The position numbers and the translations under genes were made by a program. 64,000 nucleotides of DNA from Paenibacillus sp. (lineage in GTDB: Bacteria; Bacillota; Bacilli; Paenibacillales; YIM-B00363), in contig NZ_JAPSKE010000005.1 of the NCBI RefSeq assembly GCF_031177825.1, forward strand, positions 248,001 to 312,000, read 5' to 3'. Shown here one piece after another: positions 35,636 through 43,293 of this stretch. The notes below the pieces were generated by a model. The model saw nothing but the letters and a program-made list of their open reading frames with translations. It ran no database searches and was not told where the DNA came from. Each line of letters starts with the position of its first letter. Within the stretch, counting starts at the first letter, position 1.

Positions 35636-36754
35636 TTACTCCGTAATCCGTTCATGGCTATCCCGGTCGAAAAACACCGCTTTGCTCATGTCCATCGTCA
35701 CCGTCAGCGGCTCGTCTATGTCGTACCGATACTTCGGATGTACGCGCACGATGAGATCATTTTCCGTCCCGGCATCCAGGAAGAGGAATCGATCCGCCCC
35801 CATCAGCTCGCTGGATTTGTGCATCCCTTGAAGCTCCGCATGAGGGGAAGTACCTGACTCGAATCGTTCGTTGCTAATATTTTCCGGTCGGATTCCAAGA
35901 ATGACAGTCCGTTCGACGAGATTGCGAGCGCGCAAGGCAGCCGCTTTCTTCACGGGGATTTCCAAGGCGAATCGACGGGTATGAAACTCCAGCTTGTCTC
36001 CGTTCTCTAGCAGTTTACCGCTTATGAAATTCATAGGCGGCGATCCGATAAACCCGGCGACGAACAGATTGTTCGGCAAGTTATAGATTCCTTCCGGCGT
36101 ATCCACTTGTTGGATGACGCCGTCCTTCATCACCACGATCCGGTTGCCCATCGTCATCGCTTCCGTCTGATCATGGGTGACGTAAATCGTGGTCACGCCA
36201 AGCTGCTTGTGCAGCCGGATGATTTCCGTGCGCATCTGCACCCGCAGCTTCGCATCCAGGTTGGATAACGGTTCGTCCATGAGAAACACTTGCGGATTCC
36301 TTACGATCGCCCGGCCTAAGGCGACCCGCTGCCGTTGTCCGCCGGAAAGCTGCTTCGGCTTGCGGCTGAGAAACTGTTCGATCTCCAGCACTCTAGCCGC
36401 TCGCTTCACGTGAAGGTCGATTTCGTGCTTCGGAAGCTTCCGCAGTCGAAGGCCGAACGCAATATTCTCGTACACGCTCATGTTCGGATATAGGGCATAG
36501 TTTTGGAATACCATCGCGATATCCCGATCCTTCGGGGGGAGATCGTTGATTAAGCGGTCGTTAATATACATTTCCCCTTCGCTGATCTCTTCCAGCCCCG
36601 CCACCATTCGCAGCGTCGTCGATTTCCCGCAGCCCGAAGGACCGACAAAAACGACGAATTCCTGGTCTTGGATTTCTAAATTGAAGTCTTTCACAGCGTA
36701 GGTCGAGTCTTTCGCGTACTTCTTATAGACGTGATTAAACAAAATTCGCGCCAA
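35636..36754 (-). CDS. Sugar importer ATPase, MsmX/UgpC-like
   Basis: A 372-residue CUT1 ATPase. Walker A GPSGCGKST, Q-loop in MVFQNYALYPNMSV, signature LSGGQRQRVALGRAI, Walker B VFLMDEPLSNLDAKL and H-loop YVTHDQTEAMT are intact; the C-terminal OB/TOBE regulatory domain has ILGIRPENISNE. The start is TTG at 36754 after AAAGGGGAG. It heads the long operon. It is the only ABC ATPase in the window although ten permeases are present. In Bacillus subtilis MsmX serves several sugar importers, so this protein may do the same. Confidence 0.95.
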   Translation of the reverse strand: MARILFNHVYKKYAKDSTYAVKDFNLEIQDQEFVVFVGPSGCGKSTTLRMVAGLEEISEGEMYINDRLINDLPPKDRDIAMVFQNYALYPNMSVYENIAFGLRLRKLPKHEIDLHVKRAARVLEIEQFLSRKPKQLSGGQRQRVALGRAIVRNPQVFLMDEPLSNLDAKLRVQMRTEIIRLHKQLGVTTIYVTHDQTEAMTMGNRIVVMKDGVIQQVDTPEGIYNLPNNLFVAGFIGSPPMNFISGKLLENGDKLEFHTRRFALEIPVKKAAALRARNLVERTVILGIRPENISNERFESGTSPHAELQGMHKSSELMGADRFLFLDAGTENDLIVRVHPKYRYDIDEPLTVTMDMSKAVFFDRDSHERITE

Positions 36755-36864
36755 GCCGCAACTCCCCTTTCCCTATCCGTCTGAATCTCTTATATTCACT
36801 GTAATGGAACCGGCGTGAATTTCGTGTGAAGATTTCCTTTACAATAAAAAACATGGAAGGCGCA

Positions 36865-36914
36865 TGAAAAAAGAGGCCCTCTCTAGGTTCCAATGGACAT
36901 AGAGAGGGCCTCTT
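36865..36914 (-). terminator. Strong terminator of the oxidoreductase operon
   Basis: Perfect 15-base arms (36871-36885 and 36900-36914) with a 14-base loop and six T on the minus strand. It separates the IclR-controlled operon from the ATPase operon. Confidence 0.9.
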
Positions 36915-36918
36915 CTTC

Positions 36919-38241
36919 TTACGTCAATTCGCGATATTCATTCAGATAGACCCATCGTCCTTCCTCCATCGATCGGTCCGCCGCGAACCCGACCAGATGA
37001 CTCGTGATCGAATCTTCCAGGCTCGTCGTGTTGGGGGACGGCTCGCCGCCTTGGATGATCCGGACGAAATCTTTAATCAGAATCGAATCCCCTCCCCCAT
37101 GCATCCCCTTGGAGGCGTTCAATTCCACCCGTTCTTCCGTATATTCGCGACCCTGGCGCGCGTCGTATTTCCGAATGACGAACGCCCCGTCTTCCAAAGC
37201 GCCTTGAATTTCACCCTTCGTGCCGTTGATATGAAGAGAGCGATGGTTCATCGGGGAATTGCCCACGAGATTGAATACCGCCGTGGAGCCATCCTCGAAT
37301 TCGATCGATACCGACTGGTGATCCGCTACGGTGTTGTCGCATCTCCAGACGCACCGTCCGAACGGGCTATCCGTCTTTAAGGACTCCCGCTTCTCTTCCT
37401 CCGTCATCGATTCATGCTTCCCCGGCCACACGTATTTCGCCCATAGGTTCATCTCCACGTGATGCTTCTGAGCCGAATACGGGCAGGAGGCTTCGATCTG
37501 ACAATCTACCAGACAGCGTTCGCCGGAGCCGGCAGGCGCCTGTTCCTTCGTAAAATGCGTTAACCCCCCGAAGCTGCTGACGCGCTTCGGCGCGATACCC
37601 GATTTCATCCATGCGAGAATATCGAGATCATGGCATGATTTGGCGATAAGCATAGACGTCTTGCTAAGCTGTTGATTGCTCCATTTTCCGCGAATATACG
37701 ACACGGCCATATGATGATATCGGATATGCTCGGACGCGTACATGCTTATGATGTCGCCGATTTCCCCGTCGGCGATTCGCCTGCGGATTTCCGAGTAGAA
37801 CGGGGCGTATCGAAGCACGTGACATATCATCACCTTGCGGCCATGCTTTTTGGCTTCTTCTTCCAGGGTCACGATTTCTTCCGCGGATGTCCCGATCGGC
37901 TTCTCCAGAAGGATATCGTATCCTGCCCGGAGCAAGGGAATCGAGGTTTGGACATGCAGGGGATCCATTGTCCCGTTGATCGCGGCATCGGCGAAACGAG
38001 GAACCCGTACGAACGCTTCCACCGAGTCGAAGCAGTTCTCTTGGGCGATTCCGTGAACCTCCGCCGCCCGTTGTCTTCGCGCCGGATCGGGATCTACGAC
38101 GCCAACGATTTTCATCTCGTCGGGATAACGCAACGCATGCGTAGCATAACCCATCCCTCGGTCGCCCGCTCCAACCAACACAACCTTAATATGCTTAGAA
38201 CCTTTACTCGGTGTAACGGTTTGTGTCTCTACGCTAACCAT
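36919..38241 (-). CDS. Gfo/Idh/MocA-family oxidoreductase
   Basis: A 440-residue NAD(P)-dependent dehydrogenase. The Rossmann loop is VVLVGAGDRGMGYA and the catalytic-region motif EKPIGTSAEEI contains the family EKP. The C-terminal alpha/beta domain is longer than average. Such enzymes oxidise or epimerise sugars, inositols and amino sugars in catabolic operons. AAGGAGAG lies upstream of the ATG. It is the last gene after the sialidase-fold, aldolase and binding-protein genes. Confidence 0.93.
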   Translation of the reverse strand: MVSVETQTVTPSKGSKHIKVVLVGAGDRGMGYATHALRYPDEMKIVGVVDPDPARRQRAAEVHGIAQENCFDSVEAFVRVPRFADAAINGTMDPLHVQTSIPLLRAGYDILLEKPIGTSAEEIVTLEEEAKKHGRKVMICHVLRYAPFYSEIRRRIADGEIGDIISMYASEHIRYHHMAVSYIRGKWSNQQLSKTSMLIAKSCHDLDILAWMKSGIAPKRVSSFGGLTHFTKEQAPAGSGERCLVDCQIEASCPYSAQKHHVEMNLWAKYVWPGKHESMTEEEKRESLKTDSPFGRCVWRCDNTVADHQSVSIEFEDGSTAVFNLVGNSPMNHRSLHINGTKGEIQGALEDGAFVIRKYDARQGREYTEERVELNASKGMHGGGDSILIKDFVRIIQGGEPSPNTTSLEDSITSHLVGFAADRSMEEGRWVYLNEYRELT

Positions 38242-38284
38242 TGGATTCGTTTCTCTCCTTTGCCCTCAATGTGGATCCAGTCGA

Positions 38285-39634
38285 TTATGGATTTTCGGAG
38301 ATCGCCTGGTTGACAGCCTCGTCGACTTCTCTCAAGACGGTGTTGATGTCGACGTTCTCCGTGACGACGCGGGTCAAGCCCTCCGTCACCTTGGTGGCCG
38401 CGGCGGCGTCCCACTTCGACTTCGCATATGGCGCCGCGAATTGATTTTCGTAGAGGACGTTAACATCCACTAGGCCGGCCACTGCATTGCCCTCGTACAA
38501 TTTGTTGCGAACATCCGGATTTACCAGCGGCGTAGCCAAACCAAGCGTCGCCAACTCCGATTGCACTTCGTCGGACGTATAATACTTAATGATTTCCAGC
38601 GCCAGCTCCGGTTGCTTCGAGGTCGTGGAGATCGCCAAGCCGCCTCCGAACAACCCCGTACCGATGCCCGGCGCGTCCTTGAACACCGGATAGGTCGTTA
38701 CCCCGATATCCATGCCCGCGTTAATCGCTTCAACCCAAGCCGAGCTGTGAACGGAAATCAGATGCGGGAACATCGCGAGGTTCTGGTCTTTGATAAATGC
38801 GTTGTTTCCGTCGCCTAGCGTCGCTCCTTCCGGGAAGTTCCCAGGCACGCCGTAGATGTCCTTGTAGGTTTGAAACAGCTTGCTCCAGCCCTCGTTGGAG
38901 CCGACGACCGATTTCCCTGAAGCCGCATCGACGTACGGCAGCGAAAGCTGCATTTGCAGTCGGTTCACGTTTATGCCGGCATGCAGCCCGCGGTAATTTA
39001 CGCCGTCCTGCGTTCTAGAGAGCTCCTTGGACAATTCGATTAACTCTTCCCATGTGCTGTTCGGTTTCGGGTAATCCACCCCGAACTTATCGAAGATCGC
39101 TTTGTTGTAATGCAGCACGAACGGCTGAATCGTGTAGGGAATCAAATACAGCTCCCCATTCGCCGCGTACGACCGGATATCGTCGACGATGAAAGGATCG
39201 AAGCGGTTCAAATCGATATTTTGTTCCTTCGCGAGCGGGTCCAGATCAAGCGCGAGATTCAGATCGATAATGCTCTTCAAGTTCGTAATGCCTTGGTCGA
39301 TAATATCCATCTGCGTGTTGGAGGCGACGACATCCGCGAAGGTGAAGTCTTTCGACGTGACGAGCTGTTTGACGGTCACGTTCGGGAATTGCTTGGTAAT
39401 AATGTCGATATACCGCCTCTTGAAGTCCGCTTCGCTGAAGTTTACCGAGATGACGATTTCGCCCGTCGCCGAGGACGGATCGAACTCCGCCGGCGCGTTC
39501 TCCGTCGGCGTCGGCGTCGGCGTCTCAGCCGGCGGCGACTGCGCCTCTTCGCCGGCGCCGCCGGCCCCCGAGCACCCGACGATCATCGTTGCAGCGAACA
39601 TCCCCATGACTACCGCTTTCATTTTGTTCTTCAA
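38285..39634 (-). CDS. Orphan sugar-binding lipoprotein (MalE/UgpB type)
   Basis: A 449-residue lipoprotein: signal MKAVVMGMFAATMIVG, lipobox Cys, then a Thr/Pro linker (PAETPTPTPTENAP) and an SBP_bac_1 domain of normal size. The TTG start is chosen because GGGAGG lies 8 bases upstream. The operon has no permease. The nearest unmatched permeases are the second pair of the four-permease operon just downstream. It follows the aldolase gene by 40 bases. Confidence 0.92.
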   Translation of the reverse strand: MKNKMKAVVMGMFAATMIVGCSGAGGAGEEAQSPPAETPTPTPTENAPAEFDPSSATGEIVISVNFSEADFKRRYIDIITKQFPNVTVKQLVTSKDFTFADVVASNTQMDIIDQGITNLKSIIDLNLALDLDPLAKEQNIDLNRFDPFIVDDIRSYAANGELYLIPYTIQPFVLHYNKAIFDKFGVDYPKPNSTWEELIELSKELSRTQDGVNYRGLHAGINVNRLQMQLSLPYVDAASGKSVVGSNEGWSKLFQTYKDIYGVPGNFPEGATLGDGNNAFIKDQNLAMFPHLISVHSSAWVEAINAGMDIGVTTYPVFKDAPGIGTGLFGGGLAISTTSKQPELALEIIKYYTSDEVQSELATLGLATPLVNPDVRNKLYEGNAVAGLVDVNVLYENQFAAPYAKSKWDAAAATKVTEGLTRVVTENVDINTVLREVDEAVNQAISENP

Positions 39635-39674
39635 TCGTAAAACCTCCCTTAGTCTATGTAAGAATCATTGCGAT

Positions 39675-40607
39675 TCAACTGCTGACGTTAGACTTCAGCC
39701 GTTCTCTTACGTAGGAAGTTAAGACTTGAAGCTGCTCGATCTCGAGCTTCTGATTCGGTTTAAAACACGTCTCGTCGATTACGCGGCTTCGAAGCTGCAG
39801 AGGAACTCCGCTCAGCTGCAAATGATACTTGGCATTCACAGGATAGTATTGCAATTCGACTAGGGACGCGACCCCGAGGAACGCCTGAATCGCATCCGCG
39901 ATCGCGGGGTCCGTACGCCAACGTTTCACCAAGTACGCATAAAGATCTAAATGAAAATTCGCCATAACGCCGCTGAAGCCAGCAGCCCCTAGTTTTAAGG
40001 ATTCTAGTAATGTAGAAGAGTTGGCATTGAATAGTTTCAAGCGGCTGCCTCTCACCGCCTCGAGCTTCGCCCTCATTTGCTCGACATCGCAACAAGTATC
40101 TTTAAGGAAGGAAAATCTCCCGGTGTCCGCGCACCATCTGAGCAACTCGGGACTTAACAGTCTCTTGTAAGGATAAGGACATTCGTAAATGCCGAACTGC
40201 ACTTCCGGCACCCGCTCTAAGAGATACTCCGCATTTCGCTTCCAAATCTCATCGTCCTCCTCGCGGGCAGCCAGTCGATTGCTAACGAGAACGACGGCGT
40301 CCACCCCCGTCGATGCGATCCTGCCCAACTCCTCGACCTGATCGTCCGATCGGTCCGAAATATGCCCCGAAGCGATGACGGGGAGCCGACCGTCCGCTTT
40401 CTCGACGACGAACTTCGCTAGAGCGACTCTCTCCTCCAGGGATAGATAGAACATCTCGCTGGACTGGCAGACGGCGAACAACCCGTCGCTGCCATGCGCG
40501 ATATACCATTCGATCAACATCTCTAATGCATCGTAATCGATGCTTCCCGAAGCCGTAAACGGCGTTACCATCGTCGGCCAAATTCCGTTAGGCACTTCTG
40601 GTTTCAT
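39675..40607 (-). CDS. Dihydrodipicolinate synthase-family aldolase/lyase
   Basis: A 310-residue class I aldolase TIM barrel. Schiff-base Lys169 lies in RFSFLKDTCCD and Tyr141 in GIYECPYP (the YxxP element). The carboxylate-binding loop reads VCQSSEMF instead of the GxTGE of DapA/NanA, so a different 2-keto acid is expected. Family members include NanA, KDG aldolase and hydroxyproline-pathway lyases. AGGGGG precedes the ATG. It sits between the sialidase-fold gene and the binding protein. A decayed homologue lies at 49250-49516 in front of another binding-protein gene. Confidence 0.92.
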   Translation of the reverse strand: MKPEVPNGIWPTMVTPFTASGSIDYDALEMLIEWYIAHGSDGLFAVCQSSEMFYLSLEERVALAKFVVEKADGRLPVIASGHISDRSDDQVEELGRIASTGVDAVVLVSNRLAAREEDDEIWKRNAEYLLERVPEVQFGIYECPYPYKRLLSPELLRWCADTGRFSFLKDTCCDVEQMRAKLEAVRGSRLKLFNANSSTLLESLKLGAAGFSGVMANFHLDLYAYLVKRWRTDPAIADAIQAFLGVASLVELQYYPVNAKYHLQLSGVPLQLRSRVIDETCFKPNQKLEIEQLQVLTSYVRERLKSNVSS

Positions 40608-40625
40608 GCGTGATTCTCACCCCCT

Positions 40626-42095
40626 CTATATCTTCCTGAAATCTGTGATTCTATGGTAAGTGATGTAGTTCGCATTGTGATAATTGAACGCCCCGTTCAG
40701 CGCCGTACGCGAGAGGAACACCAGATCGTCCCCGTGAATTTCCCAATCCACGTATTGAAAACCAGCTTGCTTGTCGTCCTCCGGCCATCCATTATCTTGG
40801 TAGTTGAGAATGTCTCGGCATATCGTCCAATGCTCCAGGTCGGGAGAGGAAACCAATGTCAGTATGTTGCGTTGAAAGATGTTCGACGAATTGACTCTGT
40901 TTACAAGCGACCAGTAGAGTCCGCTTACAGGATCGTATTGGATCGAAAATTTCGAAAGATTTCCGTAGAAATCTATTACTTTCCCGAAGGACAATGGACG
41001 TTCCGGATGCCGATCGTCAATTTCAAGAATAACCGCGCGGCCGTGTTCCGGCTCCCCGCCCTTCGTATGATAACGCAGAATATTGACTAACTTCCCGTCG
41101 GGCGTCACGACCACGTTCCCTTCAAGCACGCTCGGCGCGGCTCCTCCGCGTATCGATCCCGGCCAACTCGGATCGTAGGGCAGGAACGGCGAACAGATCC
41201 AACTGGAAGGATCGAGCAAGTCGCCATCGACGCTCGCGGAGACGACCCCCGCATCGTGACCGCCTAACGACCAGGCGCCGTACTCGATCGCCGACCAGAG
41301 ACGGCCGCGATGCTCGACGACCGGCATCGGCGCTTTATGAGGGCCGCCGGAATCCCGATCCCCACCGGGTAAAATCACGCTGGGTCCGGACCAGGTTTTC
41401 CCTTCGTCGTCGGAGCGACCGATGATCAAGTCCCCGTATTCCGTGCGTGTCGCCAACATATAGACGCTCCCGCGATGCTGGAACAACTTGCCCCAGAAGC
41501 ACGGATATAAGTCGCATAAGAAGCTCCAGGTTCGGCCGCCATCCAGGGATTCGAAAATCTTACTTAGATTCTGCCCCCCCTTCTGCCAGTAAACGTCATG
41601 CGAAACTAACATGCGGCCGTTCGGCAACGTCGTGATCGACGGACTCGCGGGCGATCTCCCCGAGTAATCGTATGTGTAGTCCTCCGGATGGATATAGTTC
41701 ACGACAGTGCCGGGGACGACTCCGGGCCTAGCCAATCTAACGGCGCTTTCCGAAACGACCTCTTCCGTCCCTTTCGCGCCGGCCGTCACCTTCAGTTCAT
41801 AATCCTCGCCGTTGGTTAAGCCGCGAACGACGACCGACGTCTCCCCTTCGGCCGCCGGATACGCGCCAACCCGTCCCGAACTGCCGCGGCGGAACAGTTC
41901 TACGCGAAACTCCAACCCCCGCAGATCGGTTTCTTTCCCCTCGTACGCGAAGTCTACTTCCAGCATGCCGTCCCCCGGGGCCAATCGGACGATATGGATG
42001 TCATTGAGCGCGTCGTAACCAACCGCCGCACCAAGCGCGCTTTGGGTTCGGAAACTCCACGTCGGCCACGGCGGTCGGATGTCCTTATTCCGCAT
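40626..42095 (-). CDS. Intracellular sialidase-fold (BNR/Asp-box) protein
   Basis: A 489-residue protein with no signal peptide. A fibronectin-like strand region covers about 40-125 and a six-bladed propeller follows. Two clear Asp boxes are present: SLDGGRTW (183-190) and SDDEGKTW (228-235). The propeller starts with SPSITTLPNGRMLVSHD. These are features of exo-sialidases and relatives. I cannot place the full Arg triad, so the activity may be on another acidic sugar. First gene of the IclR-controlled operon: a long leader with two operators precedes it. Confidence 0.85.
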   Translation of the reverse strand: MRNKDIRPPWPTWSFRTQSALGAAVGYDALNDIHIVRLAPGDGMLEVDFAYEGKETDLRGLEFRVELFRRGSSGRVGAYPAAEGETSVVVRGLTNGEDYELKVTAGAKGTEEVVSESAVRLARPGVVPGTVVNYIHPEDYTYDYSGRSPASPSITTLPNGRMLVSHDVYWQKGGQNLSKIFESLDGGRTWSFLCDLYPCFWGKLFQHRGSVYMLATRTEYGDLIIGRSDDEGKTWSGPSVILPGGDRDSGGPHKAPMPVVEHRGRLWSAIEYGAWSLGGHDAGVVSASVDGDLLDPSSWICSPFLPYDPSWPGSIRGGAAPSVLEGNVVVTPDGKLVNILRYHTKGGEPEHGRAVILEIDDRHPERPLSFGKVIDFYGNLSKFSIQYDPVSGLYWSLVNRVNSSNIFQRNILTLVSSPDLEHWTICRDILNYQDNGWPEDDKQAGFQYVDWEIHGDDLVFLSRTALNGAFNYHNANYITYHRITDFRKI

Positions 42096-42134
42096 CTCCC
42101 ATTCCCCTTCCGATGACTTCTTGTTCCTAAATAG

Positions 42135-42147
42135 AGAACGTCGTTCT
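42135..42147. promoter_or_regulatory. IclR operator, leader copy
   Basis: AGAAC-GTC-GTTCT lies about 85 bases into the transcribed leader of the sialidase-fold operon. It could act as a roadblock or secondary site, together with the copy at 42217-42229. Confidence 0.65.
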
Positions 42148-42203
42148 TGTAATAGTTCAAAAAAAAAGAACCTAGTGAGTCATCTGTGCGTCCGATTCCC
42201 TAA

Positions 42204-42229
42204 TGTTCTTAATTAGAGAACGACGTTCT
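42204..42229. promoter_or_regulatory. IclR operator at the transcription start
   Basis: AGAAC-GAC-GTTCT (42217-42229) begins next to the expected +1. The 18 bases at 42204-42221, with an extra GTTCT half-site, are identical to 49540-49557. Confidence 0.75.
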
Positions 42230-42237
42230 TTATAATT

Positions 42238-42266
42238 AGTATAGCATGAGCACTTTTCCGTCACAA
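42238..42266 (-). promoter_or_regulatory. Sigma-A promoter of the sialidase-fold operon
   Basis: Minus-strand TTGTGA (42261-42266) and TATACT (42238-42243) with a 17-base spacer. The operator starts directly downstream. Confidence 0.75.
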
Positions 42267-42309
42267 TACTTTCCGAGAAATTCCTTTCCAACAAATTTAT
42301 CCGATCGTT

Positions 42310-43062
42310 CTACAACTTGTTTTCAATTTCGGTTACGGCCTGTTTCAATAAAGAGGATAACTCCCGAATTTTCTCTTCGTCGAAGCGCAAGGAAGGTCCC
42401 GAGACGCTGATCGCCGCAATCAATTGCTTGCGCTTGTTTAGAATCGGCATTCCGATGCACTTGATCCCATACTCATGTTCCATTCTATCGAGCGAATACC
42501 CTCTTTCCCGGGTCTCGGCGAGTTCTTGCAATAAGAGCTCCGCGTTCGTGATTGTATTATCCGTGAATTTCTTCAATCCTCTCGAAATTACGTCCGACAC
42601 CGTCTCTTCCGGCAACACCGAAAGCATCGCCTTGCCGGTGCCCGTGCAATGAAGCGGCGCCTTGACTCCAAGCATGGATCTGGTCGATAACTGGTTTTTC
42701 GGCAAGCAAGCATCCAAATAGATAACTTCTCCTTCGTAAGGAACCGCCAAATAAACGATTTCATTCACTTTATCCGCGATTTCCTGCATGTAAGGGATCA
42801 TCAGCTTCCGGAAGCTAATGTTGCTGGAGATAATGTTACCGAGTTGCAAAATTTTGAACCCGAGACGGTACTTCCCGTTGTCCTCGTTCTGTTCCAAATA
42901 GCCCGCCTTGACGAATGTCGTTACGATATTCGAAACATTGCTTTTATAGAAACCGAGGTGTTGGCTGAGCTCGGTAATTCCCCATTCCGGTTTTTCCAAC
43001 GAAAAACAATCCATGATCTTCAATGCCCTGAATAAGGACTTGACTTTAACATCTTCCTCCAC
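42310..43062 (-). CDS. IclR-family regulator
   Basis: A 250-residue regulator. The winged helix (about 8-70) has LFRALKIMDCFSLEKPEWGI and ITELSQHLGFYKSNVSNIVT; the effector-binding GAF-like domain contains LHCTGTGKAMLSVL and the closing GPSLRFDEEKI. GTG at 43062 is chosen because GAGG lies 8 bases upstream; GTG at 43071 would touch it. IclR proteins usually repress catabolic genes until an aldehyde or keto acid binds. The repeated AGAAC-N3-GTTCT sites around it are its likely operators, and a degenerate copy in its own leader suggests autoregulation. Confidence 0.94.
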   Translation of the reverse strand: MEEDVKVKSLFRALKIMDCFSLEKPEWGITELSQHLGFYKSNVSNIVTTFVKAGYLEQNEDNGKYRLGFKILQLGNIISSNISFRKLMIPYMQEIADKVNEIVYLAVPYEGEVIYLDACLPKNQLSTRSMLGVKAPLHCTGTGKAMLSVLPEETVSDVISRGLKKFTDNTITNAELLLQELAETRERGYSLDRMEHEYGIKCIGMPILNKRKQLIAAISVSGPSLRFDEEKIRELSSLLKQAVTEIENKL

Positions 43063-43085
43063 GAACGACACCTCGCATCATTTTA

Positions 43086-43098
43086 ATAACACTGTTCT
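43086..43098. promoter_or_regulatory. Weak fifth IclR operator in the iclR leader
   Basis: ATAAC-ACT-GTTCT matches the operator arms except for one base. It lies 24 bases upstream of the iclR start. Confidence 0.4.
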
Positions 43099-43171
43099 CA
43101 ATGATTGTACTACAGCTCAGCCTATCATTCCACAGCCCTCTACTGGATCTGAATTTTCAAAAAAAAATGTA

Positions 43172-43201
43172 TTGCCCACCCTACATCCCATGAATTACAA
43201 T
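43172..43201 (+). promoter_or_regulatory. Promoter of the Tat-substrate/tatA operon
   Basis: TTGCCC (43172-43177) and TACAAT (43196-43201) with an 18-base spacer, 5-20 bases upstream of the IclR operator. Confidence 0.6.
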
Positions 43202-43211
43202 CCACATTAGG

Positions 43212-43224
43212 AGAACAACGTTCT
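43212..43224. promoter_or_regulatory. IclR operator at the Tat-substrate promoter
   Basis: AGAAC-AAC-GTTCT is placed at about +5 to +17, the same position relative to -10 as in the other two promoters. Confidence 0.75.
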
Positions 43225-43293
43225 TCTATAAGGAACACCTTAGGAGGATGATGGCTCTCTATTTAACCATTAACTACGAAGGGAGAAGTTAGA

